Assembly: GCA_030849075.1 (NCBI GenBank)
Contig: JASAOO010003564.1
Location: 147,714 to 211,713, forward strand
Source of the DNA: Zelonia costaricensis
Lineage: Eukaryota; Euglenozoa; Kinetoplastea; Trypanosomatida; Trypanosomatidae
Length of the DNA: 64,000 nucleotides
Direction: 5' to 3'
Both the position numbers and the translations under genes were made by a program. Under the pieces are notes generated by a model, which worked only from the letters and a program-made list of their open reading frames with translations, was not told the DNA's origin and ran no database searches. Positions 39,494 to 49,839 of the stretch are shown here, one piece after another. Within the stretch, counting starts at the first letter, position 1, and every line of letters starts with the position of its first letter.

Positions 39494-42175
39494 TCAGCGC
39501 AGATAGGCACGCTCGAACTCGTCAGCGATGGCCGGGTAGGTTTCACCCAGCCGCGCACAGCACTGCCGCGCCCACTCGCACACCGACTGCATGCGCTGCA
39601 GCAGCTGCAGTCCCCTCTCATCCAGGTCAGTACCGATGCGGTGGCTCGTGTAGTACTGCATCGTCTGCCCGGCTGCCGCGACGGCGATGGGCAGCACTGC
39701 CCTGGCACCAAGCTGCACCACGCCAGGGGCGCTGCAGTACGCGTCCACGCATGCGCTGTCGCCCGTGTCGACGCCGTTGCCCGTGTCGACGCCGTTGCCC
39801 GCCCTGGGTACAAGAGAAAGCTGTAGGTAGGCGGCAATAGCGTCCTCGTAGCTGCTCTTCGCATAGAACACGTACACGTCCGCCATGCGGCACAGCTGCT
39901 CGAAGGTGACGAAGTCTTGCAAGGCGAGGGCGTCGTCGGCTACCTGGGTTTCCTGCTCGCGCAGGACGCGTTGGAGCTGCGCGGCCTGCGCCAGCACATC
40001 CGACACGGCGGTGCTGCGGGGCGGGAGGTGCAGAACCTGCGCAAGCGCCGGCGCCATCGTCTGCACTGCCCGCTGCAGGGCTTGCTGCCGCACAGCAGAC
40101 TGCCCGAGCTGCATTGCGAGCAAGACGACAGCCATCAGCACGTGCGTCGCCTTGGCCGCCTCGCCGCGAGCGGACGCGGCCTCTGCCACCTCGCGCAGCG
40201 CCTTCAGCAAATCGCAGGAGAGGGGCCCACTGGACCCGGCGCGCAGCAGCAGCGCGTCCTGCCCGCCAACCGCGTTGCGCGGCCCCAGCAACCGGGCGCA
40301 GATCGTCTCCTTCAGGCAGCACTCCACAAACGCCTCCGTCAGGCCGCTCTTGTGGAAGTAGGCAAACATGGCCGAGCCGGCAAACCCGGCGGCGCGGCTG
40401 CGCCGGTCCACGTCGAGCAGCACGACCGAGCAGTAGCGGCTCATGTGCTGGGCCATGTCGATCGGTGCCCCCAGGGCGGCGTGCAGCCCGCCCTGCAGCA
40501 GGTTCTGGGCGTTGAAGCAGAGAGCCATGTGGAAGCCGTCCACGTACGTCGCGTTGTTCTCCAGCAGCGGCCGCAGGCCGGCGGAGGGGAGCAGGGCGTG
40601 AATGAGGAAGCCCGCAAGGCGGCACACGCTGCCGCTCGTCATGCTCACCAGCTCCTGCATGTCCTCCAGCACGGCACTCTGCAGCGTGCGCAGGCTCTGC
40701 ACCGGCGCCACCTGGGCCGACTCCTCCACCCCGCGAACGCACGCCAGCCGCAGCCACAGCGCCTCCTCGAGACAGCTGGTGGCGCGCCGCGCCACGCTCA
40801 GCATTGTGCGCAGCACCGTCGCCGGGCTCTCCCCTGTGCGGCCGGCAAGCAGCACCAGCAGGACGGCTTGCCGATGCACGTCCTCGCGCGTGGCCGCCTC
40901 TGCGTAGACGGGCTGCACGTCCGCGGCGGGCGCCAGCGTGTTGCGCTCCGCCGGCGAGGCCGCCGCGAGGGTTGCCATGGCGTCGCGGACCGACTGAATG
41001 CCCAGTGCCTCGGTGGCGAGCTTCGCGGCGTCGTACCGGCCCACCCGCATCGCCGTGAAGGCGTGCGTCCAGTGGTTCGTCGTGCCCGACGCGCGCGCGA
41101 TGACGTCCAGCACGTGTGAGGCGCTTATGTTCTCCACTTCCTCCACGCGCAACGGGTCCAGGCGCAGCACGCGCTCCAGCAACCGGCTCAGCGACTTCCG
41201 CTCCAGCACACGGCGGCTGCTTGCGACGTACGCCATCGCGCTCGCCGCGCTGCCGCGCCGCTGCATCGCGTCCAGCAGCTCGGCCACGCTCGCCCACAGC
41301 GCCGCCAGCTCCTCTGCTGGGCTGACGGCCGTCTCTGCGACGTACGCGGAAAAGTGCGCGATCCACTGCGCCGGCGCGTACTCGTCGACTATGGTCGCGA
41401 AGGCGGCAATGCGCTGGTTCAGCTCCGTCGCCACCGCCGAGCCGCTCTGCAGCACTTCCATGAGCGAGTGGGCGCTGCCCACACCTGCGGCTGCGGTGCC
41501 GGCAACTCCGCTGGCGCTTGCCTGTCGCACGCCGCCCGTGCCGGCGAGCTCGCTGACCCCCATCGACCGGGCCTCGTGGTCGTCGGCGACGCGCACGTAA
41601 AACGGGTGCCACGCGGCCTTGAAGAGGGCGTCCACCTGATCCCGCACGATGCTCGTCTGCCGGCGGTGCACGGCGTGCTGCACATTCAGCAGGATGTCGT
41701 TCTTGAGCTCTGCCACGACGGCGTCAACGTCGGCGATGCCCATGAAGCCGGACGCCTCGGTGCCTGGCAGGGCGTCCATTGGGCCGAGGTCGACGCCGAG
41801 CTGGGCGTGGCGGTGCTGCAGCTGCTGGAGCAGGCGCTGCTGCGCTTGTGCGTCGAAGCCGAGGTGCTGCGTCATGAAGAGTTCCACCGAGGCGTGAGTG
41901 GCCGGCGCGTAGCCCTCACTGGTGGACTGGCACCTGCTGGCCTGCTGACGCGCCGCCTCAGCGCCCTTGCGGGAAGCTTCGAAGAGGCCAAAGCCGTTGC
42001 GCAAGAGCGGCTCTGCGTCCGTCTCGGACACGAGCCGCTGCGCCCGTGCGGTGAGGCTGGCGAGCGAGGCGCGCACCTCGTCTGTGGGGTCGCCGGTGAC
42101 CGGCATCACGCGCAGCGTCGCCGCGGCGTCGTCGTCGAGCGGCCGCGGCGCCATACCAGAGGTGGAGCTAAACAT
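39494..42175 (-). CDS. Nup93/Nic96-family nucleoporin
   Basis: Predicted 893 residues from the ATG at 42175. The N-terminal coiled region (LTARAQRLVSETDAEPLLRNG...) matches the layout of vertebrate Nup93 (LLQQAEQLAAETEG...), then LFMTQHLGFDAQAQQRLLQQL and a segment before VVAELKNDILLNVQHAVHRRQ that parallels [20 protein letters not shown]. The body is helical; EEALWLRLACVRG corresponds to EDYLWLKLNQVC of Nup93. The C-terminus (SYEDAIAAYLQLSLVPR...) parallels the AFDIIERLKLVP region. Nup93/Nic96 is an inner-ring scaffold of the nuclear pore, binding Nup205/188-type and channel nucleoporins. T. brucei has a recognised Nup93-type protein, which fits. An 18-bp in-frame duplication near residues 793-804 encodes GNGVDTGNGVDTG. 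No membrane segment. Confidence 0.82.
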   Translation of the reverse strand: MFSSTSGMAPRPLDDDAAATLRVMPVTGDPTDEVRASLASLTARAQRLVSETDAEPLLRNGFGLFEASRKGAEAARQQASRCQSTSEGYAPATHASVELFMTQHLGFDAQAQQRLLQQLQHRHAQLGVDLGPMDALPGTEASGFMGIADVDAVVAELKNDILLNVQHAVHRRQTSIVRDQVDALFKAAWHPFYVRVADDHEARSMGVSELAGTGGVRQASASGVAGTAAAGVGSAHSLMEVLQSGSAVATELNQRIAAFATIVDEYAPAQWIAHFSAYVAETAVSPAEELAALWASVAELLDAMQRRGSAASAMAYVASSRRVLERKSLSRLLERVLRLDPLRVEEVENISASHVLDVIARASGTTNHWTHAFTAMRVGRYDAAKLATEALGIQSVRDAMATLAAASPAERNTLAPAADVQPVYAEAATREDVHRQAVLLVLLAGRTGESPATVLRTMLSVARRATSCLEEALWLRLACVRGVEESAQVAPVQSLRTLQSAVLEDMQELVSMTSGSVCRLAGFLIHALLPSAGLRPLLENNATYVDGFHMALCFNAQNLLQGGLHAALGAPIDMAQHMSRYCSVVLLDVDRRSRAAGFAGSAMFAYFHKSGLTEAFVECCLKETICARLLGPRNAVGGQDALLLRAGSSGPLSCDLLKALREVAEAASARGEAAKATHVLMAVVLLAMQLGQSAVRQQALQRAVQTMAPALAQVLHLPPRSTAVSDVLAQAAQLQRVLREQETQVADDALALQDFVTFEQLCRMADVYVFYAKSSYEDAIAAYLQLSLVPRAGNGVDTGNGVDTGDSACVDAYCSAPGVVQLGARAVLPIAVAAAGQTMQYYTSHRIGTDLDERGLQLLQRMQSVCEWARQCCARLGETYPAIADEFERAYLR
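39761..39796. repeat. In-frame 18-bp tandem duplication
   Basis: Two exact copies of GCCCGTGTCGACGCCGTT in the Nup93-like gene give two NGVDTG units in the protein. Likely polymorphic and unlikely to affect the fold. Confidence 0.9.
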
Positions 42176-42637
42176 GGCGGGCTTTGTGAGGCGTTTAAAG
42201 GTGGCGGTTGGGGTGGGGGAAAAGGGAGGTGCGGAGTTGGAAGGAAAGCAAGCGAGTGGAGGAGGGGAGGATGGGAGGGGCAGGGCGCGTGGCCTTCACG
42301 CCTTTGCTTCTCTGTTGAGCTGCGGGGGGGGGGGGGGAGGAGGGATGCCCGCCTCAGCCGCAGGCCGCTCGTCAACTGTTTGTTACAGCGCGCCTTTTCG
42401 CAGAAGCAGGTGAAGCCTGCGTTGTCTTCTATTCTCTTCCGCGGCTTTGTCAATACCCTGTGCGCCGCAACCAGCACTGCGAGCTTGAGAAGGGGGGACG
42501 GGCGCTCCTTACGGCGGTTGCTGCCACCCCGCTTTTCCCACCCGCGCCACAGATGCGCCGTTCCAGCAAACAAACAAGATAAGAGACCGCACAGCCATCC
42601 CGTACGCCTTCGCCCTGTTCTTTCTTCGGCTTGTTTG
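42176..42637. other. Intergenic region, Nup93-like to CAF-1 p60-like gene
   Basis: Short gap with a G14 run near 42325-42338 and purine-rich (+) sequence. No gene seen. Confidence 0.55.
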
Positions 42638-44506
42638 TCACCCGATGTCCGCCATCAGAGCCTCCAGCTGCTGCATGTTGACGTCCTTAGTGGCGGCATC
42701 GGCCGCCGGCTTCTCAATCTTCTTCTTTTTGCGGACCACAGCCACATTGGTGTTGGCCGTGGCGGTGGTGGCGGCATTGCTGCTACTGCCGGTGCTAACC
42801 GCACCAGCCGCGGAGGGAGACGCCCCACGACTGCCCGTACCGCCGGCCTTCGCCCCTGTGCCGGTGCTGCGTCCGCCTTCGATGCTGAGGCCGATCCGCT
42901 CGAGGCGCTCCAGCAGTCCACACAGCGTGCGCACAGCTGGTGAACTCGAGAAGGCCGGCAGCCGATGCGCCACGGCGAGCGAGGTGCCGAACGCGATAAC
43001 GCTGATGTAGCCGTCCAGCGACGCCGTGTACAGGTGAGAGGCGTTGTGGCTCCACGCGACGTCGGTGATGCTGCGCATGTGCAGGTCGGTGAAGTCGCTG
43101 TGCCGGGCGCTGCTGTCGGTCGTGTAGACGAGAACCGCGTCAGAGGTCCAGACGGCGAGGGCCATGCGGTACTCCGCCGGTCCCCAGGCGCCGCGCCGCT
43201 GCCGTGCTGCCTCCAGCGCCGCCTCTGTCGCCGTGGCCGCGCTCGCGCTGCCCACGGGCACGTCTGCCGAGGCCGCCGCCGTCTCGGGCGGGGGCGGCTG
43301 CAGGACGTCGTGCAGCACCTCGCCAACCGGCAGCGGCTCAAGAAAGCACGGCGCCCACAGCACACCCCGCACTTCGCTGAAGCCGCGCACGCCGAGACGA
43401 CACGCGACCTTCTCCGGGGCCCCGCGGCTGTACACGTACACGCAGTGCAGCATGTCCTCCACGTCATCGGACTCCGCGTCGGCAGGGCTCTCGTCTGCGA
43501 CGAGCGTGGTGGGCCGGGCCGCTGGCGCGGTCGATGTGGACGGCAGCTGACCCGCCTCCGCCCTCTCCTTCGCCTCGATGGAGGCCAGCAGGTGTGCCGT
43601 GCTCGGCTGCGCTGCCCGTGCGCCCGCCTTGCCCACCTTTCCGTACGGCACCGCGAGCAGCAGACCGTCTGGCGACCAGCCGAGTCGGCGGAAGGACAAG
43701 GCACAGGACTCACCCATGTAGTCGCCCGAGCACTTGCGCTGCCCCGCAAGGTGCATGCGGCGGTGATGCCCGGCCCTCTTCGGCACGTGCGTGAAGCACA
43801 GCAGTGACGGGCCGCATCCGAACGTGTGCACATAGCGCGTCCACGGGTCCCAGGCGACGCCGCGGCAGAACTTCTTGTGCACGTCTTGCAGCTGCAGCAC
43901 CGGCAACGTCGACTGCTCCAGGTCGTGGATGACGATGCTGCCGTCACCGGCGCCGCTGAGCAGGTAGCGGGAGTCGGCCGAGAAGCAGAGATCGTAGACG
44001 TCGCTCGTGTGCCCCGAGAGGTGGCGGTACGCCTTCCACTCCTCGACGTCACCGTCCGCGTCGGCGGCGGCTGGTTCGCTTGCCGTGTCGCGCCACCAGA
44101 GGCACACCTTGCCGTCGCAGTGCGCGCTGGCGATCATCTCGCCCTGCGGCGACCAGCGCGCCGTCACCGGCATCCACGAGGTGCGCATGCGGCAGATGTG
44201 CCGGCAGCACGCGAGCATGTCGTTGGCGCTGTTCTCGAGCCACGCGTCCACGGCGGTCGTGCGGATTTCCCACAGGCGCAGGTTGCCGTCGCCGCCTGTG
44301 GTGACGAAGCGGTCGGAGCGGGGGTTGTAGTCGATGCTCGTGATGCCCTCTGTCATGCTGCTCTGCAGGCCAAGCAGCTCCGCTTCCTCATTCCGCTCAT
44401 TGCAGTGCCAGAGTACCTCGATGGTGCGGGCTCGCAGCGGGCGCGGATGCGGCACTGCCTCTGCCGCAGTCACAGCGGTACTCCCCGGGTCTGGAAGACT
44501 CGCCAT
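42638..44506 (-). CDS. CAF1B: Chromatin assembly factor 1 subunit B (p60/Cac2) homologue, WD40
   Basis: Predicted 622 residues from the ATG at 44506. WD40 repeats follow the order of CAF-1 p60: ITSIDYNPRSDRFVTTGGDGNLRLWEI (about 53-80), VTARWSPQGEMIASAHCDGKVCLWW, LSGHTSDVYDLCFSADSRYLLSGAGDGSIVIHD and VHKKFCRGVAWDPWTRYVHTFGCG. FRRLGWSPDGLLLAVP, MALAVWTSDAVLVYTTD and ITDVAWSHNASHLYTASLDGYISVIAF follow. The VLWH start, HxxDVYD and WDP features parallel p60. A Lys-rich patch (VRKKKKIEKPAAD) near the C-terminus could be a nuclear signal. CAF-1 deposits H3-H4 behind replication forks with p150 and p48 partners. A HIRA-type WD40 chaperone is the main alternative. Two Ala/Ser-rich inserts are present. 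Confidence 0.8.
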   Translation of the reverse strand: MASLPDPGSTAVTAAEAVPHPRPLRARTIEVLWHCNERNEEAELLGLQSSMTEGITSIDYNPRSDRFVTTGGDGNLRLWEIRTTAVDAWLENSANDMLACCRHICRMRTSWMPVTARWSPQGEMIASAHCDGKVCLWWRDTASEPAAADADGDVEEWKAYRHLSGHTSDVYDLCFSADSRYLLSGAGDGSIVIHDLEQSTLPVLQLQDVHKKFCRGVAWDPWTRYVHTFGCGPSLLCFTHVPKRAGHHRRMHLAGQRKCSGDYMGESCALSFRRLGWSPDGLLLAVPYGKVGKAGARAAQPSTAHLLASIEAKERAEAGQLPSTSTAPAARPTTLVADESPADAESDDVEDMLHCVYVYSRGAPEKVACRLGVRGFSEVRGVLWAPCFLEPLPVGEVLHDVLQPPPPETAAASADVPVGSASAATATEAALEAARQRRGAWGPAEYRMALAVWTSDAVLVYTTDSSARHSDFTDLHMRSITDVAWSHNASHLYTASLDGYISVIAFGTSLAVAHRLPAFSSSPAVRTLCGLLERLERIGLSIEGGRSTGTGAKAGGTGSRGASPSAAGAVSTGSSSNAATTATANTNVAVVRKKKKIEKPAADAATKDVNMQQLEALMADIG

Positions 44507-45722
44507 GGCGCCTTGCAGAGTCGAGCAAGTGAGGGAGTGACAGACGGACACAGACAGAGCGGGATCGGGAGCGGGAGAGGTGCGGTGGTGCGACGTACCA
44601 GCAGAATCGATGAGAGCGACACGCAAGAGGCCACCGTGTTCTATGCTGCGTGTGCTGTGAAGCAACGCGCTGTGTCTTCTAGTAGGTGCTGACTCGAAGT
44701 GCTCTTGCAGCGAGAGCGGAGTGACGTGCACTACGAGGTTGTATATGGGTGTCTGATGCAGTTTTGTGCCGGCAGGTGTGTGCCGAAAAGCGCAGCCTTC
44801 TGTTCTATGAAGCGCAGTCACGTGCACGCTCACACGCTTGCTCGTGTCGTTTCCCACTTGGCCGGCGCGCGGGGAGACGACGGCAAGCACAGGAGGGATA
44901 ATACGAGTGCAGGCGAGACGAGGGAGGGAGGATGAGGAGGGGGCGAGGGGGGGGGGGGCGCACGGGCGAAGCAAGCGTGAAGCTTCACCACGACGAGAGT
45001 GGAAAGGGTCAAGTGTGTGTTTTCCTTGTTGAAGTGGAGATGGGAAGGGGGTGGAGGCACAGGTCACATGCGACCGTGTGCGGAGCCCATCATAGGGAGA
45101 CAATGAAAACGATGTGTCATGGCCCAGCTTGAGCGTCGGTCAGGCAGCGATCGACTTCCGCGAAAACTGAACAAAAATAAGATATCCGTTCATGTGCTTG
45201 ATTGAATTTCACGCCGTTGCGAGGGCGCCTCAGCTGCTTCAAAGCACAGGGGAGGACGGACAACAACTGAGAAAATTAAAGCCAAAACAAAACGTCTTGT
45301 GCAACACCGGCAGCGGTGACCGCACACTGATGAGAGCAGAGCGAGACCGAACCAACGCCCGCGGCACCGCCTCCTTGGCGGGCGTGCGTCTTCACACTCA
45401 GGCGCCACCAAGATGAAGCAATCCCGGTGCACGCGACGTGCGGAACCCGAACGCACACAAACACACACGCACAGACACACACACACATTGACACACATAC
45501 AGACGCACACACACAAACACACATATGTATACTCGCACACGGAGAGGCCAAACAACCAAGAAAGAGAAAGCAATGGTTGGAAGTTGCCCAGTCGGTGCTC
45601 GTCTCTGTGCACCTCTCACGTCATAGATATAGAGACTGGTCACCGAGTAGATTATGGCCCCCCCCCATTTGCCTCCTCAAGGGTGCTCCACACACGCGAG
45701 CGACGCCGCCCTCATAGAGACC
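44507..45722. other. Intergenic region, CAF-1 p60-like to F-box-like gene
   Basis: Contains a G11 run near 44949-44959 and a CA-rich stretch at about 45454-45540. Open frames here are low-complexity and were not accepted. Confidence 0.55.
45454..45540. repeat. CA-rich repeat tract
   Basis: Degenerate ACACAC/CACAGAC repeats over about 85 bases in the 3' flank of the F-box-like gene. Confidence 0.9.
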
Positions 45723-47153
45723 CTAGCCGCGCGACGCAGCGGGTACGTCCGAGGTGCTGCTCGCCCCCGACCCTGTTGCTGCTGCCCCCGACATCTCTGG
45801 CAGCTTCGATGCTGTTGTAGACGTCGTCGTGGATGTCGTCGGGGACGGCACCGGCTTGGGCCGGCTCACCACGAGAATGTCGTGCTCGGTGATCTGCGAG
45901 CCGGGGCTGCGGCCCTCCCACAGCACCGGGGTCATGACCAGCCGCAGCCCATTCTTGTGCTCGCTGAAGTGCTCGAAGCCCTCATTCACCCATGGCTTAC
46001 GCACCGTGGCGAGGGTGACGGTGAAAACAGGGCCGCGCTTCACCGTCCCGAAGGCGCTGCAGCACAGTGAGAAGCACCGCCGGTGCACGGAGAAGCGGCA
46101 TGAGCCCTGCAGCACCTCCATCGACTCGTTCTTGTACGTGAGCAGCAGCTGCACCCGACCAATGAGGTGGTTCGCCTGGCCCAGCGAGGCGGCCGATATC
46201 AGCAGTTGCAGCGAGGCGATGTTGAAGATGTCCTCTGTCAGCCCGTCGTCATCGCGGCTGCTCGAGGCCGCGACGCCGCGGGTGCCGCTCGCCCCGCTTG
46301 CACTGCCGTGGCTGCCCGTGCCAAGGCTTGCGGCTTGGAAGGTGTAGTGACCATGCAAAGCCCGCGTTGTGATGACGTCCTTGACGAAGAAGTCGTAGAA
46401 GTTCCGGCTCCGCTCGTAGACGAACACTAGCGGCGACAGATTCATCGCAATGAGGGCCTCCACCCAGACCTTGTCGCTCGTGGCAACCTTGTGCGCTGCG
46501 CGGTCGACCCGCATCAGCTCGACCAGCGTGACGACGTCGCAGTAGTGCGCAATCGCGGTGACGAGGCTTGCGGCGCTGCTCGCGTCGCACGCCGAGGATG
46601 GGAAGAAGACGCTGCTGAGACGCGGCGGCTGATGCGCTTCCGCAGGGGCCGCAGCAGGTGGTGCGACTGGCGTGTCACCGCTGCAGCCCCGCGTAGGGTC
46701 AATGTGGCCACAAGCGGCTGAGGTGTCATGGGGCACCGCCTCCGCCTCCGCGTTGGCGCCCGGGGCCGGAGCAACATCAGCAGCAGCAGCAACTGCCTCG
46801 CTTGTGGCACCTGGTGTGTTTCCCACCCCGCTTGGTGGGGCCGCAACTGACGAGTCCTGCACGTCCTTCACCGTGACGGGCAGCGTCTCTGGCGTCTGCG
46901 GCGACCAGTCGAGCGCCTCGTGGAGCTCCGTCCCTGACGCCCCGTCGCCAGCTCGGCCATCCGGAGTGGCGATGCACTGCAGCGGTGGCGTGCATGGGGA
47001 GTTGCAGGCATCCGCGTCAGTGCCCTCGTGTGCCGCCGCGATTCCATCGACCACCGCGCTCTTGACGGCAAGGTCGGAGGACTGCATTGCGCTGGAGTCT
47101 TCCCCTGTGCGGGCCGCTCCAGACTTCTGCTCTCGTTCTCCAGGACCGCTCAT
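45723..47153 (-). CDS. Protein of unknown function with an F-box-like segment
   Basis: Predicted 476 residues from the ATG at 47153. The first roughly 190 residues are Ala/Pro/Ser/Glu-rich and probably disordered. A helical segment (LVTAIAHYCDVVTLVELMRVDRAAHKVATSDKVWVEALIAMN, about 205-246) looks like an F-box: hydrophobic helix, L..L..V.R..H...S...W. A structured C-terminal part contains VQLLLTYKNESMEVLQGSCRFSVHRRCFSLCCSAF and ends in Ser/Thr-rich tail. F-box proteins link substrates to SCF ubiquitin ligases, but the assignment is by pattern only and I do not recognise the family. TG repeats directly precede the ATG. Confidence 0.6.
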   Translation of the reverse strand: MSGPGEREQKSGAARTGEDSSAMQSSDLAVKSAVVDGIAAAHEGTDADACNSPCTPPLQCIATPDGRAGDGASGTELHEALDWSPQTPETLPVTVKDVQDSSVAAPPSGVGNTPGATSEAVAAAADVAPAPGANAEAEAVPHDTSAACGHIDPTRGCSGDTPVAPPAAAPAEAHQPPRLSSVFFPSSACDASSAASLVTAIAHYCDVVTLVELMRVDRAAHKVATSDKVWVEALIAMNLSPLVFVYERSRNFYDFFVKDVITTRALHGHYTFQAASLGTGSHGSASGASGTRGVAASSSRDDDGLTEDIFNIASLQLLISAASLGQANHLIGRVQLLLTYKNESMEVLQGSCRFSVHRRCFSLCCSAFGTVKRGPVFTVTLATVRKPWVNEGFEHFSEHKNGLRLVMTPVLWEGRSPGSQITEHDILVVSRPKPVPSPTTSTTTSTTASKLPEMSGAAATGSGASSTSDVPAASRG

Positions 47154-49020
47154 GTATGCGTGTGTGTGTGTGTGTCCTGTGTGTAGAGGTGCCACGCAGG
47201 CAGAGACGTGAAAGCCACTGGCCGCGAGAGGAGAAAGCAGGAAGGCGAAGAAGAGAGGAGGCGCAGCGACGGCGCAGGTGGCACGCACGGGAACGCGATG
47301 GCAGAACGAAGAGTTGAAACGGGACTCCGTAGGGCCCTTCTCACCAAGGGTTGACGTGGATACGCAAAACCAAGAACAGCGAAAAAAAAAGAGGAGGTGC
47401 GTGTAGTAGCAAGGATCGATGTGAGGATGCTTCACCGCGGTGGTGTCACTCTACATAGAAAAAAGGATGTGCACGCCGTGTGAGTGCTGGCGGTGTTTTC
47501 GAGTGTGTCTGGCGAGGGTGCAGCTGTGAACGGAGGGGAGGGGAGGGGGGGGGTGGGTTTGTGGGTGGGTGGGCAGAGGAATCAAGAGCGGCAAGCGGGA
47601 CGTCTTGACAGCGATGATTGTAGGTGTGTGGCACGCGGAAGGAAACAACAACAGCAACAACGAGAAAGAGCAGAAGAGACAAGACCACACACGAACACCG
47701 CACCCCTCACACTTCTTCGCCACAAGACACTCTCTAACCTTGATTAACACGTACGACCCCCCTCTTCACACACTCAGTGTGTGCCGCACCGCAGCGAAAG
47801 GCGTCAAGAAGTCTAGTGATCCCCCCTGAAATGCAGTGGCGCCGAGGGTACAAATGCGCGAAGGGGATGGAGAAGAGGAAAAAAAGAACAAGGCAAGGGC
47901 CACTCGAAACGAAAGACGCAGCGGAGTCTTGCCCGCCTTGGTGACGGTTGAGGGTGTGTGTGTGTGTGCGTGTGTGCGTACGGGTACACCACAACCAGCG
48001 GATTGCAGTGGAGCAGGCAAAAAGAAGCCGCACGCGAGAGCGTGTGTTGGAGCGGGAGCGGATGGGGGGAGGGATGAAGGAGAAGTCGAAAGGGAGGGGG
48101 GGGGTGTGGGTGGCCGTGTGTGTTGCCCCGAGGCGCACCGAACCACAAGCGAGAGACGGCGGCAGCGGAGGGCAAACAGGAGGGTACTCTCCAGAGAACG
48201 CAAATAGCAGCAACAAAAAGGGCAACAGGCAACGCTGCGGAAGTATGTCGGGTATGTACAAGACACAGGCGCACACGCCTCTCTCGACTTGGCGTTCGGT
48301 GGGTCTCTCTCTCTGTGCCGAGAACCGCTGCGTGTGTTCCTTGATTCAATATTGTACGCTCTTGTCCGCTCAAATCTAGGTGCACTGCGGGAAAACGGGC
48401 ATCAGCCATAGTGGGGCGTTGGTGCGTTTGGGTGATGATGTGGCCGCGAATGTGCCAAGTGAGGAGGGGATGCGGAGTTGGAGAAAGAGGCAGTTGAGTG
48501 AGAGGGGGGGGGGCACCGCGGTGCAGGTCGGCGCAGATGACTCAGCTCGGCGCATCGAGCGCGACGGCAATGCATGCTGGGGTGCGGGCGCAGCGCCGGG
48601 ACCCACTGCAAAGCGCAGAAAGAGAAACAGGTGGGCGGCTCGTCCTGCACAGGCACGAGGAGCCACTGCCTCCTTGCGAACACATGGCCACCACACCGCC
48701 TTGATTGACGCCGAGAACGCCGCTGAGGGTTTCCACAGGGGTCGCGTGACCAGCCCTCTCTGATATACGGAGAAAGCGGGGTGATGGTGGCGGCCTGGCC
48801 GATCGAGTCGGACGTGGTCGGTCACAGAAGATGTGTGCATTTGGGGTTACGCGTAGTTACGACACAGGCAGCTGTGCTGGCCCACACCGTCGATGAGCCG
48901 AGGTGGGCACAGCCAAACGCGAACAGATCAACACGAGTTCTTCCGTGGCAACACGGCGCTGGAGAGAGGGAGGGGGAGGGTGTCGCCAGTGCCGCGGCAG
49001 TACAGCCGGCGGCCCCGGCT
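47154..49020. other. Intergenic region, F-box-like to RRM gene
   Basis: Purine-rich on + with G-runs (47546-47560, 48098-48106) and a TG repeat (47953-47967). The open frames at about 48380-48840 lack any domain and have unusual composition; not accepted as genes. A TG run at 47159-47174 abuts the start of the F-box-like gene. Confidence 0.55.
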
Positions 49021-49839
49021 TCACTTCTTCAGCTTCTCCTTCAGCGCTGCGAGCTTGGCCTGCAGCCCGCTCAGTTTGCGCTCTTCCTTCGTCGGCTCCG
49101 GCGGCGGCGGCGGGGGCGGGGGCGCAGGAGCAGCGGCCGCCGGCGCCTTCTGTTTACCCGCTACAGCCGCGGCGGCACGAGGCCCACGCTTCTTGGGGCT
49201 CGGGCCCACACCAGGTGCGGACACCGCGGCGGCACCGGTCGCGCCGTTGTGGTCCCGCACCACCGCGGCCCCTGCGTCGGTGTGTGCGTAGGACGACGAG
49301 GACGTCGCGTGGGCGGCGCCGCGCGCGTAGTCGTGATGGTGGCCGGCGCCACCCCCCGCGGCTGCCGCATGGGCGGTGCGCGACGTCTGCGCGATCTCGG
49401 ACGCGATGCGGGCGTACTTCCGCTTCGACGCGTAGAAGTCCTTCGGCGGCTTGGTCTTGGGCAGCTCGCCGCCGTTGGTGCGGTCGAGGAAGCGCTGCCG
49501 CGCGGCGTCCCAGAAGGAGGCGAGCTGTTCCTTCTCCTCCGCCTCCTCACGCTCGCGCTTGCGGCGCGCCTCGGCGTAGCGGAAGGAGAAGTGTGTCTTG
49601 GCGGGGTGGGCGTAGATCGTGGAGTCGCGCAGCGTGACGCCGCTGCTTAGCACCTCTAGGACGTGCTTGGCCCCCTCACACGAGAAGTGGGCGTAGCGCC
49701 GCGTCTGCCCATCTGTGTCGAGACCGAGGTCGATGCTGTGGATGGGGGTGCCAGTGCGGTTGCGCACCAGCTCTGCGATCTCGCGCTTCGTGCACCCCTC
49801 GGGGAGGTTCTTGAGGCAGATGCGCTTGGATGGATCCAT
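49021..49839 (-). CDS. Single-RRM RNA-binding protein
   Basis: Predicted 272 residues from the ATG at 49839. An RRM is at about residues 6-85: RNP2 is ICLKNL (7-12) and RNP1 is the weak RRYAHFSC (47-54), with the expected helix between them. A Lys/Arg/Glu-rich helix (about 88-150, ARRKREREEAEEKEQL) follows, then an Ala/Gly/Pro-rich tail with a run of eight or more Pro and a C-terminal coiled-coil-like SGLQAKLAALKEKLKK. The basic regions suggest nuclear or nucleolar RNA work such as pre-rRNA or mRNA processing. Partner and substrate are not identifiable. Trypanosomatids rely on RNA-binding proteins for gene control, so this could be regulatory. Confidence 0.75.
   Translation of the reverse strand: MDPSKRICLKNLPEGCTKREIAELVRNRTGTPIHSIDLGLDTDGQTRRYAHFSCEGAKHVLEVLSSGVTLRDSTIYAHPAKTHFSFRYAEARRKREREEAEEKEQLASFWDAARQRFLDRTNGGELPKTKPPKDFYASKRKYARIASEIAQTSRTAHAAAAGGGAGHHHDYARGAAHATSSSSYAHTDAGAAVVRDHNGATGAAAVSAPGVGPSPKKRGPRAAAAVAGKQKAPAAAAPAPPPPPPPPEPTKEERKLSGLQAKLAALKEKLKK

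Noticed and set aside
48376..48840. 154-codon minus-strand frame between the F-box-like and RRM genes
   Set aside because: No domain; no supporting acceptor or codon pattern like the accepted genes.
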